Notes under the pieces: generated by a model
Told to the model about the DNA's origin: nothing
Databases searched by the model: none
Seen by the model: only the letters and a program-made list of their open reading frames with translations
Shown: positions 11,294 through 23,110 of the stretch, one piece after another
Layout of the letters: each line of letters opens with the position of its first letter
Numbering within the stretch: the first letter of the stretch is position 1
Source of the DNA: Sarocladium kiliense
Taxonomy: Eukaryota > Ascomycota > Sordariomycetes > Hypocreales > Sarocladiaceae
DNA length: 64,000 nt
Direction of reading: 5' to 3'
NCBI GenBank assembly: GCA_030734395.1
Contig: JAUZTG010000029.1
Coordinates: 2,356,001-2,420,000, forward strand
Translations under genes and position numbers: made by a program

Positions 11294-14200
11294 ATGGCGT
11301 CCAAATACAAGGACAAGGACAGCGGTATCGTCCTGTCCTTCAATGCACAATGGGTGAGCTGGGCACACACCATTGTCGCGTACAGTATGTCTCTCGGGGA
11401 ATTTCTTCAAGCAGCACAGATTCTGTCCCTGTGTCTGACCTTGTCTTACCTCGTATGATCAATGTGCTGACGGAGTGACTGTAGCTGCTTTTCTGAGCGC
11501 ACTCGTCGTCGGTATCTCGTTGCACTACCACAAGATCGTTCAGAATGAGTTCTATGGCTATCCGCAAGAGTGGTTTCCGTCCGTCTCAGCGACAATCGGC
11601 GACCGATTCCCCGAGCGGTCGTTCTTCATGATCTTCATTGCCATCACCTCAGGTAACGCGGGCAGAAGATAACACGGGCGGATGAACAAGGGTTCTGACA
11701 TCTGAATAGGGCCGCGATTTGCGCTTGTTGGATTATGGTACCTGCTGACTCGGAAGCCTGGCCAAAAGCTTCCGGGCTTCGTTGCGAGCATGGGTATCCT
11801 TCGAACCCTCACGTGTGGTGGATGGACCTACATCACCTCGACCGATAACCACGACTGGCACGATATCCTCATGATCTCATACATCGTCGCTACTCTTCCC
11901 TGGACTCTGGGGTGCATTGCGCTCAGCCCGCCTAACCCCCAGGCCATCAAGTACCGAAAGTGGCTCGCTGGACTGTTCTTTGGCACCCTCGTGCCTCTGA
12001 TCTACTTCTTCATTCAGCACAAGGTTCACCGGGTTGCTGGTGGTAAGTGTACCCTTTCCCGTCACAATCTGGATGGTCTAACAATGATACAGCTTACACC
12101 ATTTACGCCTTCTTTGAGTGGGCCCTGATCCTGTTCGATGTCGGCTTCGATGCTGTCACGACCTTTGATTTCGATACCTTTGAGGTGATGGTGAAGGATG
12201 TGAAGGGAACCAGCAAGGGGTACGTGCAATGGCTCCCGCGATAGTTCTGGCTTCTTGTACAGGCCTGTCCAATATATCTGATTCAAAGTTCACGATCTAA
12301 GATGTGCTGCAGTGCCAACTGGTCTTCCACCCCCTCCGCCGTCCTTGAGAAAGAGTAAGAGCACCCGATCGGCTTGGCAGAGAATGTGTTCCGTAGCTGA
12401 CAGACGACTAGAAAGAATAAGGCAACTGCAGGTGTCGCCTCGCTGCGCTTCACATGGTCCGAGGCCCTCGACACTGCTGCTGACGTGTACCACGGCGTAA
12501 GTTGCTCCGCATGCTGTTCACACGACGGGGATTAACGTCTCATAGTTTATCTTCTGGTCAATGCTGACCAGCTTGGGTGTTGTTGTCTGGTGTAAGTGCT
12601 ATGCATACTATATCATGGACTCGGAGTAACAATGTCATATAGATTTCCCACTCTGGTTTATGGGTATCTCCGGCTTTGAGGCGTTCATCATGTGTACCGT
12701 GTCTCCTTTCCTACTCGGAATTGGACCCCTCCGATCCCTAGTTGTCAACAACCTCCGCATCGTCCACCTATTGTCTCTCGTTGGTGTTGCTTCTTACCAG
12801 GTAACCAGCATGATTCCTCGTCTCTGCGCTGTTGGTTTCGGTCTCGGTATGGCTTGCCTCGGCTGGGCTGCCACCCTTTCTTCCTCTAGGGCTCAGGATG
12901 TGCGCTTTGAGTCGAAGGTCCTAGGCTTGATGCTGGGTCTCATCCTTTCCTCGACCGCCAAGTTTGCGTGGAAGACGAACAACCCGATCTGGCCTATCAT
13001 GCACGCCGAGAACGGTGGGTGGAATGGCACGGGGCTGATCATCGGTGTACTCGCCGCCCTGCGCTTCACTCGTCTCGCCCCTCTTACTGGCGGTTCGCTG
13101 TTGACCGAGAAGCAGAACGGATCTGCTGCTCTCGCTGCCTGTGGCCTTGGTGGTCTCTTCTTCGGCCTCCACTCTCTCCTTTCCGACTCTAGCACCATGA
13201 TTCTGTGGGTTTGGGAAGGCTACCCGATCCGTGGACCCTACTTTTCTACCCACGGATGGATAACCATCGCAGCCATGACGGCTGGTGTGTTCGTCGGCCT
13301 CTTGCGTCCCAATCTGGCCGGCAGCTGGCCTCTGTTCCTGATGGGCAGCGTCGGCGCCATGGTTGTGACTTTCTTCAGTCATTGGTTCGGTTACTACGGT
13401 GCTCTTGCTATCGCGTTCTACCTGTGTGCTGCCTCCACCCCCCTCATTGCGAACGCGGCAAAGAAGAGCCCTGCTGTCACCTTCGGTCTCGGCTTCTTCC
13501 TCTACAACTTCATGGTCCTTTTCCACGTCTGGGTCGTCGCTTACGCTTTCGTCCCTGGCGGCCCTCTGGTCAGAGAGCATACTGACTGGGTCATGATCAC
13601 CATGATGCTCCTGATCGGCGCAGGTGTTCTTGACTACAACGCCTCTAAGCCTCGCCGCGAAGCGCCTCGTCGCAAATCCAACTCGCAGCATCGCAAGTAC
13701 TTCGGCGTATCGGCGCTCGTCGTCAACATTCTTTTCCTGTGCTCAGCATTCATGCGCTTCCCTAGCAATGACTACCAGCCTTACCACCCCGAGGACCGTG
13801 TCATCACCGCCGGTATTTGGACCATCCACTTCTCCCTCGACAATGACATGTGGTCTTCCGAATACCGCATGCGTGACCTCATCAAGGAGATGGAGCTCGA
13901 CGTGATCGGTTTGCTGGAGTCCGATCAGCAGCGCATCATCATGGGCAACCGTGACAGCACGCAGTACCTCGCCGAGGAGCTCGGCATGTATGTCGACTAC
14001 GGCCCGGGCCCGAACAAGCACACGTGGGGCGCTGCTCTTCTCTCCAAGTTCCCCATCCTGAACTCTACGCATCACCTGCTTCCCAGCCCTGTTGGTGAGC
14101 TGGCCCCGGCGATCCATGCCACGCTTGACGTTTACGGCCAGCTTGTTGATGTCTTCGTCTTCCATTCTGGACAAGAGGAGGATCCTGAGGACCGCAGACT

Positions 14201-14633
14201 GCAGTCTCTCTACCTGTCCGAACTCATGGGTTCGACCGACCGTCCGGCATTCCTGCTCAGCTACCTCGTCACCAAACCTCTCAAGGGCAACTACAACACC
14301 TACGTTTCAGCTCAGTCCGGCATGCACGATGTTGACCCATCAGACTGGGATAGATGGTGCGAGTACATCCTCTTCAAGAACATCAAGCGCGTCGGTTATG
14401 CTCGCGTAAGCCGCAGCACCATCACAGATACCGAGCTCCAGGTCGCCAAGTTCGTTGTGCCCAAGACGCCCGCGGAGGCGCAGCAGATGGAGGCAATCTC
14501 GAACGACGACAGATACCATCGCGTTGAGGAGAACGCAGTGCCCGAGGGATGGAGATTCCCGGCGATGTTCAGGGGCGAGGGTGTGCGTGGGCACCGCTAT
14601 CATGTGTTCGATGAGCCGCGCTACTTCAACTAA
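11294..14633 (+). CDS. CWH43: Cwh43-type GPI-anchor lipid remodelling protein
   Basis: Multi-pass ER/Golgi membrane protein that in yeast replaces diacylglycerol of GPI anchors with ceramide. I read eight exons: 11294-11384, 11485-11652, 11710-12042, 12093-12219, 12313-12354, 12412-12496, 12546-12591 and 12643-14633. They join without a stop to give 960 residues, close to yeast Cwh43 (953). The N-terminal third is Frag1/DRAM/Sfk1-like with several hydrophobic helices. The middle has about ten further membrane segments. The C-terminal quarter, from about residue 690, is a soluble endonuclease/exonuclease/phosphatase-like domain (ITAGIWTIHFSLDNDMWSSE, IGLLESDQQRIIMGNRD, WGAALLSKFPI, VFVFHSGQEEDPEDRRLQ). 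N- and C-terminal halves are separate genes in some species but fused here. Shorter models starting near 12660 would miss seven exons. Confidence 0.92.
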
Positions 14634-15783
14634 AGTCAGAGTGAGCTGACAGAGGACGGTTCCATATATGTCGTATGTACTGTAGCAATATGCACAATTG
14701 AATGGCGGAATGTAATGATCTGAGCTGCTGATGCACGCGCTGATCATGCGTTGGTGATAAGCTGGTGGCTGCTGACTACAGATATTTGAGTTGAATGGCA
14801 CTTCAGCCTTGTCAGCCACGCTACTGAAACCTTGAAGTGGCTTGACGAAGGATGCAGGTCAAGGGCCAAGGAGTACCGCTCTTCAGATTCAGCCGCAAAG
14901 CATATCGGAGTGTTTGTCGTAAATCTCGGATCATAAGCTGACAACCCAGCGACGCCGTTCTCTCGACGGGCCTCCGATGCTTTCCATGCGGCTTCTCCGC
15001 CACAGCCCGTGATTGTCCTGCAATATCCTTCTGCAGCATCGCTGAGCCGTGCTCAGAATATCGTACCGACTCAGTGTTAGGACAAGAGATGCGCATTCCC
15101 GATCAACTCTGATCCGAAACCCGATGTATTCCACCAATCTTAGGCTCGGAAAATACGATTTAAAGCAGACGACCCTCTTCGTCCTCCACTTAGCCTTTCA
15201 AGTTTGCCCTGCAAGTCGCATCGCAGTGTCGTAATAAGTCGTTATCATGGGGTCGGTGGCCCTCCGAGCCTAGCCGCGCGTCCGAAAGAGGCAAGTCTAG
15301 CATAGCGTGGCCCCCCCAGTTTACGAAGCACCGCCAAAGACTTGATTTCTGGGGTTTGGAGCTGCTTCCCCCACGTTGGGCCGGTGAAAGCCGAGAGACT
15401 CTGGGCCCTACGGGCGCAAAGACTTCCGCCCCTTTGATAGCCTCTGACCAACGGGATGTTGGAGATTGGCTATTTTGGTAGTGGGTGGCAGTGATGACGA
15501 GAGATGGAATCGCGGAATTTGAGGGAGGGTGGGGGAGGGTGATGGATGGATAGATGCGGATGTAGGGATGAGTGAGAGTTGGGAGCAGGGAAGCATAAAG
15601 TGGCTTCGAGATGTCGTCTTGCTTCGGCTCTTGCGGGAAGTGCCTTTGGTTATCGTATTCATTACCATTACCCTCTTCTCTCGTTGAGTCCAGCTGTGTT
15701 GTGATGCTTCTTCAACATCGTGTTCGTGCTTGTTAAAGAAATACACCTATCGCACCGCCTAGACAGTATCCTAGTTGCCCATC
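14634..15783. other. intergenic, CWH43 to P450
   Basis: No supported gene. The first part is the presumed CWH43 3' UTR. The right half, about 15460-15770, is the presumed P450 promoter, with purine-rich stretches such as gagggagggtgggggagggtg and a short atggatggata repeat near 15543. Confidence 0.5.
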
Positions 15784-17644
15784 ATGGGGTTTGATTCGGG
15801 ACATTTACAAATGTACTTGGGGTTGCTGGTGGGAGGAGCTGCGCTCTACGTAAGTGAGAGCCTTGTTCAACACGACGAGATCAAGCTAACACTGTGACCT
15901 TAGATCACCGGATTCGTTATCTACCAGGTCTTCTTCCACCCGTTGGCAAAATACCCAGGACCGTTCCTCGCCAAGATCACAGACGCCTACCAGCTCTGGC
16001 ACGGCTACAAGGGCGACAGGCATCTTGAATTCTGGCGCCTTCACCAGAAATATGGTAAGCCAGATTTCCGCTTCCCACAGTCGAACAAGATCAGTGATTC
16101 GAAGAGCATATCTGACAATGATGGTGTGAACAGGCAGAGTCGTTCGCTTCGGCCCCAACTCACTTTCCTTCAACTCCAACACCGCCCTCAAAGAGATATA
16201 TGGCTTCAAGGCAAATGTCGGCAAGTCCGAGTTCTACAACGCATTCGTCCACCCCGCCGCAAACACCCACAACATCCGCGACAAGGACGCTCACGCACGT
16301 AAGCGCCGTGTGCTCAGCAATGCCTTCAGCGACAGCGCGACCAAGGAGATGCAGCGCTACATCCTGAACAATGTGAGGACCTTCTGCGAGCAAATTGGCA
16401 GCATGGCTGGGGCCGTCTCCGAGAAGAAGGGATGGACCGCGCCGAAGGCTATGAGTGACTGGACCAGTTATCTGGCCATGGATATCTTGGGTGATCTGAG
16501 CTTTGGAAGGGCATTCCATATGCTTGAGAAGCCTGATAACCGCTTTGCCCTGAACCTCGTGGAGGCTGCTACCAAGAGGCACCTTATTGTGAGTTCTCAT
16601 TCGCTCTTGGGGTATGATACACAAACTGACGGGTAACTTTAAGTGCGGTACGATGCCTATTGTTGATAAGCTCAAGGTCGACAAGGTACTGTTCCCTGAG
16701 ATCGCTGCTGGGCGTGCCAGGTACATGAAGTACAGCCGTGGTCAGCTCGAGCAGCGGACGGCTTTGGGCGAGGAGACGGATCGTCGTGACTTCTTCTACT
16801 ACCTCCTCAAGGCGCGCGATCCCGAAACTGGCCTTGGCTTCAGCACACCTGAGCTTTGGGGCGAGTCCAACCTCCTGTGAGTACCCTTTTTTTTCTTATT
16901 CTGTCCAACTGATGCGGTGAGGGCACCATGGGCTGACCGTTTGGTTGCAGGATCATCGCTGGCTCCGACACGACCTCTACCGCCATGGCTGCCACTCTCT
17001 TCTACCTCACCCGCAACGAGCACGCCCTCCGCAAGGTCGCTGAAGAAGTTCGCTCCAAGTTCAACGATGCCGAGGAGATCGTCTACGGCGCTACCCTTTC
17101 GTCATGCACCTACCTCCGCGCCTGTATCGACGAAGCGATGCGCCTCTCCCCCTCCGTCGGTGGCATCCTCCCCCGTGAAGTCCTCCCTGGCGGCATTAAG
17201 ATCGAAGGCGAGCGCATCCCTGCTGGTACCGTCGTTGGAGTACCCCACTACACGATCCATCACAATGAGGCATACTATCCTCAGCCGTTCCAGTACATGC
17301 CTGAACGCTGGACTGCTGGCGCGGAAAACCCACTGTCACAGAGCTTGGACAGGAAGACGACTTCTGATGAAGTTTCGTTAGCGTCTTCGGCGTTCTGCCC
17401 TTTCAGCATTGGACCTCGTGGTTGTATCGGAAAGAACTTGGCGTATGTTGAGATGACGATCACACTGGCCAGGACGATTTTCCTCTACGATATGAGGAGG
17501 GCTGTAGGTATCCAGGACCCGGCTGAGGGCAGGAAGGATCTTGAGTGGGGAAGGCAGAGGGAGAGCGAGATGCAGCTTGTGGACACTTTTACTTCGGCGA
17601 AGCAGGGGGTCATGGTTGAGTTTCGCGAGGTGCAAAGAGAATGA
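15784..17644 (+). CDS. cytochrome P450 monooxygenase
   Basis: ER-anchored haem-thiolate monooxygenase; substrate unknown. Five exons: 15784-15849, 15904-16054, 16134-16588, 16644-16876 and 16951-17644. They join in frame to 532 residues. An N-terminal hydrophobic anchor (YLGLLVGGAALYITGFVIYQ) is followed by the Pro-rich hinge FFHPLAKYPGPFLAK. The I-helix oxygen-binding motif is AGSDTTS, the K-helix ExxR is EAMR, and the PERF-like motif is PERW. The haem loop is FSIGPRGCIGKNLAY, with Cys as the iron ligand. All hallmark residues are present, so the enzyme should be active. The sequence resembles the broad fungal group annotated as benzoate or isotrichodermin hydroxylase-like, but I cannot place the CYP family. 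No biosynthetic core genes lie nearby. Confidence 0.93.
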
Positions 17645-18299
17645 GAATGTGGATGATGGCGAGGGAGTTTGGTGATATATGGTTCAGGGTAGGGCTGCGT
17701 TTCCAGTGGCTGGATCAATGAGATATGCCTGGCAACCGCTTGCCATATGAAAAGGCAATCTAGCATGATGTTACGATTTATAAGCTCTCAATATGAAGAC
17801 TACATTTTGATATCGTGGTCTTATGGAGTATCCGTGTATGGGAACTCCATTGAGCAGGGACTGGTGTCATGGGTGAAAGTTGAGTAGTAACGGAAGCAAC
17901 ATTTTATCCACGGCTGAGATAGTAGATAGCCATGAACGAAACTGGAAGAATGACATTGCCATAAAAACAGCTCAGCAGCTGCAGTACCGGGCCTCTCGCG
18001 CAAATGTCTAATTTACTCCTGCCTTACCGTAAGTATGAAGTGACGACTCCTGTCTTTGTTCTCAACTTACAAAGGCCCAGCTCTGCCTGCCGACGCTACC
18101 CACGCCTAGCGCATGCAGCCTACCACAGAGGCTCACAACCACCACCAAACTTTCGAGGCTCGCTCTACCAACTATCTACAACACAAGGCACGCACCTCGA
18201 AACGACCTCGCTGCGTCTCCGGAAGCTCAGAGACAGTCGAAAGATCCTCGAGATGACGTAGAGCATATTCTTAATCCCAACAGAGCTCAACAGCACGCC
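17645..18299. other. intergenic, P450 to NUP42
   Basis: P450 3' region followed by the NUP42 promoter and leader. No coding signal is recognised. Confidence 0.5.
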
Positions 18300-20287
18300 A
18301 TGGCAGTGTGCAAATTCTACCAGCAAGGCAATTGCAAGTTTGGCGGTACGTCTTCATGCGCCCAAGCAACCACAACGCTGTGAAGCGCGTTTCCTCGACT
18401 CCAGACGCGAATGCACAGCTGATCTTGTTACGCGCTTCCAGACAGATGCCGATTCGAACATCCGAACCGTAACCAGCAGCAAGGGAACCGGTTTGGCGGC
18501 CAAGGTGGAGGGGGCCGAGCAGCGAACAATGACTTGCTGGGTAAGACAGCGACCCTTTGAGGATCTGTGCTGTTCACGAATCGAGGAGACTGACTGTTGA
18601 TTTCTAGAAAAATACAGGCTCGATTTCGGCAACATTCAAAAGGACCTGACGAGTGAGGTACCGCAATGGATTCTATCAGCCTATGCGCCCGGGCGGGATA
18701 CACCCCGCCAGCTCTTTGGAGGATTCCCACGTGAGCAGAGCTTCGAGGAGATGAGGCTGCATTTTATGGAAGGAAGAGCCGCAGGCAACGAACAAGTTGC
18801 TGTGAGAGATCCTCTTCGCCCTCCATATCGCCAGGCCTCTCGCTGACATCTACCAGTTGAAACAAGCGCAAGACCTCTACGACGAAGCAAAGACGCAGAT
18901 GCAAACCGCAGCACAAGATATCAACGGTGCGATACAATACATCCTCTCGGCCGAAAACGAACATCCGAATCGACATGATATCTGCAGAGCAGGGACCCGA
19001 GGCGCTCCATTTGGCGAATTCCTGGTCGATAAGCGGAGCGGAGGCGTTGGGGGAAACGCACCAGCAGTGAACAACCCGTTCGCTGTGAACAACGCCCCAG
19101 CAGCGAACAACCCATTCGCCGCGAACAACGCCCCTGCAGCGCCGTCTGCCTTCGGAGGAGGCGCGCCACAAGTATCGGCTTTTGGGCAACCCTCTGCTAT
19201 GGGTGCGAAACCGAGCCCCTTTGGGACGCCGGCGTTAGGACAGCCCGCACAGGCGAACCAAGGCAACGCTTTCGGGCAAGGAGCACAAGCGCAAGGCAAC
19301 GTGTTTGGACAGCCTGCGCAGGTAAACCAAGGCAACGTCTTCGCACAAGGAGCACAAGCGCAGGGCAATACGTTTGGACAGCCCTCGACAATGGGTGCGA
19401 GGCTGAATCCATTTGCGGCGCCGGCGGTTGGACAAGCCGCCGCTGCGACGCCGTCAGGAGTGTTTGGCCAGCCATCCCAAAACCAGGGGAGTGCCTTCGG
19501 GCAACCGCCACAGACACAAGCCAGTGCTTTCGGACAGCCGAGTCAGATGGGTACGAAAACCAGCCCTTTCGCGACAAATGCAGTTGCACCAAGCCCGTTC
19601 TCTAATACGACCAACAACGCGGCCACGACAAATCAGAACCAGACGCAGCCGAATCCCTTTGCTACAGGGCCCAGTAATACCACCGCCAATCCATTCGGAC
19701 AAACGACGCAGCAGACGCCAAACCCTTTCACGTCATCCTCTCAGGCTACAACAACGGCGGCAAATCCATTTTTATCAAATACAAGTTCACAAGGATCATC
19801 GTTCTCACGAGATTTCCGTGCGGTGAACACCGAAAGCAGTACATCGAATGCATTTGCACAACGATCAGCAGCGAGCGGAAACACAGCTGGTCAACAAAGT
19901 ACGATCGATCAGCTCCCTCCGAGAATGGCTCCGAAGATTGGCAACGCTGCGAAAACTGCGGTGGGTCCCCCGTATCCGCCAGGGAGCTCAAAGCAGCACC
20001 CAGATGGCTACATGACACGGGACGGCCTTGGAAATCTCAGCACATTCAAAGGCCAGCGAGTGATCGAGAAGGATGGGAAGCCCGGTGTCAACGTGGGGGG
20101 TAAATTCGTGAAGATCTGTTTCCCGGATGGACCGCCGTTGTATAACAAGGACACTGCACTGCCTATGGAGGAGTACGATCAAGAGACGCTGGAGAGGTGG
20201 AAGGCGTTTGAGAGGACGGGGAAGTTTGAGGACGGAATTATGCCAGAGTTGCCTCCGCCACGAGAAGTGACGACGTGGGACTTTTGA
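18300..20287 (+). CDS. NUP42: FG nucleoporin Nup42-like with CCCH zinc finger
   Basis: Cytoplasmic-face nuclear-pore protein; in yeast Nup42/Rip1 works with Gle1 and Dbp5 in mRNA export. Four exons: 18300-18345, 18442-18540, 18608-18801 and 18857-20287, giving 589 residues. The zinc finger is split by the first intron and appears only after splicing: CKFYQQGNC-KFGDR-C-RFE-H (C-x7-C-x5-C-x3-H). A helical segment follows (KYRLDFGNIQKDLTSEVPQW). Residues about 170-430 are a low-complexity domain with many FGQ, PFA and NPF repeats, which bind transport receptors in this family. The conserved C terminus includes YMTRDGLGNLSTFKGQRV and GKFVKICFPDGPPLYN. The repeats are Gln/Asn/Ala/Pro-rich and the gene has many antisense open frames for that reason. 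Confidence 0.88.
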
Positions 20288-21014
20288 GGAGCAAAGGAGA
20301 ATCATGTAAAGAAAATTTGGGCGAGGGCGTATGACCTGCTGGATGGTAGCTGTTCTCTGATGGGATATCATGGGAAGGCGTTACGGTACTGAACTCAAGA
20401 TCTGGGTAGCAATACTTGAGAAGGGTTGCGACGCCATCGGCTGTCTGCTCTCTATAAATCAATCTCTAAGCCAAGTTTGGGCTGAAGAACTTTTTGTTTT
20501 TGGGCGTATTCGTGGTCGTGGAGTCAAAAGGTTATCTTCACAGGCGCATACCATCATTCTGGCTGTCAGAATGACGATGTCTTGCAGTAACGCATACTCG
20601 ATGCGAGGTAGGCTAGGATCATGAAAATCAAGACAAATGTATCAAATGCAGTGAGAAAGCAAGGGAATAGCTGGAAGAACGGGAAGCACAAAAGCAGATG
20701 GAAGATTAAATCGCAATATGAATCATAATAAGCGTAGCATCAAGACTGGTAGCATCATCCAATGGGTTTGGGTTCTACCTTAGTGGGAGGGGCATTGCTG
20801 GGGCTGCGATGAATCATCCGGCGTCGAATTCCAACCGCAACCAAAACCCCACGACGTCAGCGGGACATTTGACGACGACCTTGTCGCACCGCACAGCTCC
20901 TCTCACGAAGGTTACTCTCGGAGCATTAATACTCCCAACGAAAAGTCAGGCAAGAGACAGGAAGCAGGACGGCTGAAGACTGGCCACACAATCACGCAGC
21001 GCAAGCAATCGACA
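20288..21014. other. intergenic, NUP42 to CUE-domain gene
   Basis: No gene is seen. Bases 20630-20750 are A/T-rich. The last 200 bases form the presumed promoter and leader of the next gene. Confidence 0.5.
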
Positions 21015-23061
21015 ATGGCCAGCTTGCCTCCATTGGCCGCATTCCCCACCGCGGCATGGAGGGAGCATCTCAAAGACGGGGAATGGGATGGTTTACTGAT
21101 TGCATGGACGACGCTATCTCAAGCGTACGCTGGCCTTGCTGACGACGATCTCAAACGCCGCCTCGACAAGGACGAGTCCATCGTGGTGTTTCTCACCAGC
21201 TTCATGCAGGCAACAGCAACGGACGGCACAACAGTCCTGGGCCAACACGCCACAAGTCTTCTCAGAGCTGTATTCCAGTTGGCATCGAGGGTGCTGTCAT
21301 TGGCACCACCCGCTCAGCTCCTTACCTTCGACTTCCTCGCAAGCCTCTCCAGGACCTATCCCAAGAGATTCATCTCACCTCTCCTCTCCCGCCTCTTCAC
21401 CAATGAGAAGCTCTCGCCCAAGATCGAGAGCTCACTCTTGTCTCTAAAGAAACTCCTCATCCCCCACCTAGATTCCGGTATCCGCGGCGACCTCAAGCTT
21501 GTCGAGCACCGCCTCACAGCCTTGAATCCCCTCCTCCACTGTTCGCCACATGCTTGCTCATTGTTCCTCGCCGGCTCCGACTTCCTGGATGGCCTTATCG
21601 CTGGGTTCAAGGTCATGAATCCCCCTCTTCGGAAAGTCATCGTCACGACGCTTTACCTTTGCCTAATTGGCCTGGTCGAGGCTGAACCTGCACCGAGATG
21701 GGCGATGTTGAGTGACCAGCTCTACGCATTGAGAATGGCAGCTGAGGCGCACAAAAAGGGTCCGTTGAATGCGAATGACTCATTGGTTCCCGAACTGGTC
21801 ACTTCGACGCCTATTCTCAAAGTGTTGCTCCGCCGGGCGGAGGCATCAGAAGCAGCAACAGACAACCTTAAGAAGCGCATCACCGCCCTCGAAGAGTTCA
21901 AGAAGGGACCCATGATACGACCAAAGCGCTTCATTCAGAGGAAGGTTGATAAAGGCAAGGGCAAGGTTTCAGAGGAGGAGGCTCATACGGAGATGCACAT
22001 TCACAAGATGAGTAAAATCACGCAAGTGCAGGATGTTCTACAGGATCTGAACCTGGGCACTGGGTTCATTGCGAAATGTCTCGATGAATATGACGACGAT
22101 GTGGCTCAAGTAATTGACCATCTTCTGGTCGACTCTCTGCCTCCACACCTGGCACAAGCAGATCGTCATGAGCCGCTGTAAGTCCCTGACACTTGCGCTT
22201 GCTTTACGGAATTATGATGCTGACAATCCATCCAGTTCAATATCTGAGCCCCAGAAGCACAAAGACCTCGCACCGAAATCACCACCATTATCACAGCTAC
22301 CCCAAAGAAGGAACGCATTTGACGATGATGAATTCGACAAGCTGGCTATGGACGTGACGAAGGTATCATTTGGGAAACGCCCGGAAAAGACAGCAGACCA
22401 GCTGCTGCAGGATAAGACATCAGCACCAGGGAAAGCCGCCATCCTGTCAGCACTGGCGGCGTTCGACTCTGATGACGACGAGCGCGACGATACATACGAT
22501 GCTGCTGATGTGGGTGGCACCGTTGATTCGGCTAACCAGGAGGCCGACGCTATGCGAGACGGTAACGAAGAAATTCTCTTCCGCGCATATCAAGCCAACC
22601 CCAAGGTCTTCTCAAGAGATGCGGAGGTTAGGAGGAGTGCTCAGCGTACGAAGCTGAAGCAGGAGACCGACATGACTGACGAAGCGCTGGAAGGCTGGGC
22701 TGTCATGTTGCAAAGAAGCCCGCAGCAGTTGCGCAAGTTGGAGGAGAAGTTCGCGTTCAAGGGTGAGCAGCACAAGCTGGATCGATCAGCATGGAGGGCG
22801 AGTCCTGCTGGCTCAGGTATGGAGGAGAGTGATACCGACGGAGGCCACTTCAGGGGAGGTGCCCGCGGCGGTGGCCGTGGAAGAGGACGTGGCCGCGGAG
22901 GAGGCCGTGGAGGACGCGGTGGTAGTGTTGATGGTCCGACGGGCGAGAAGGGCACCGAGTCAGCTCGTCGTCATAAAGAGGCCAATAAGGGATCCCGCGC
23001 GAACCATAATAGACGGGACGCAAGGGCCAAGAAGATCGCTCGTGGCGGATTCGCCGGCTAG
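21015..23061 (+). CDS. CUE3: CUE-domain protein, Cue3/ASCC2 family (ribosome quality control)
   Basis: Two exons, 21015-22177 and 22236-23061, join in frame to 662 residues. The N-terminal 290 residues are helical, like the ASCC2 N-terminal domain. A ubiquitin-binding CUE domain lies at about 333-382 (SKITQVQDVLQDLNLGTGFI through CLDEYDDDVAQVIDHLLVDS). After the intron come NAFDDDEFDKLAMDVTKVSF, an acidic DSDDDERDD segment, and ILFRAYQANPKVFSRDAEVR, which resembles the C-terminal region of Cue3/ASCC2. The tail is an RGG-rich basic segment (GGARGGGRGRGRGRGGG) and ends with many Arg/Lys. Yeast Cue3 belongs to the RQT complex that splits collided ribosomes. The assignment rests on the CUE position and flanking motifs, and I am fairly sure of the family. 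Confidence 0.8.
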
Positions 23062-23110
23062 AACAGCGGAGACACCAAAAGAAGTAAAAATGCAAAAGTT
23101 TTGCATCACA

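Noticed and set aside
12921..13691. 256-codon minus-strand frame inside CWH43
   Set aside because: Antisense shadow of the long last exon; no motif.
18877..19592. Minus-strand Cys/Pro/Ala-rich frames over NUP42
   Set aside because: Antisense to the FG-repeat region, periodic only because the repeat is periodic.
15784..23061. P450 plus neighbours as a secondary-metabolite cluster
   Set aside because: The neighbours are nuclear-pore, ribosome-quality-control and GPI-remodelling genes; no synthase, regulator or tailoring set is present.
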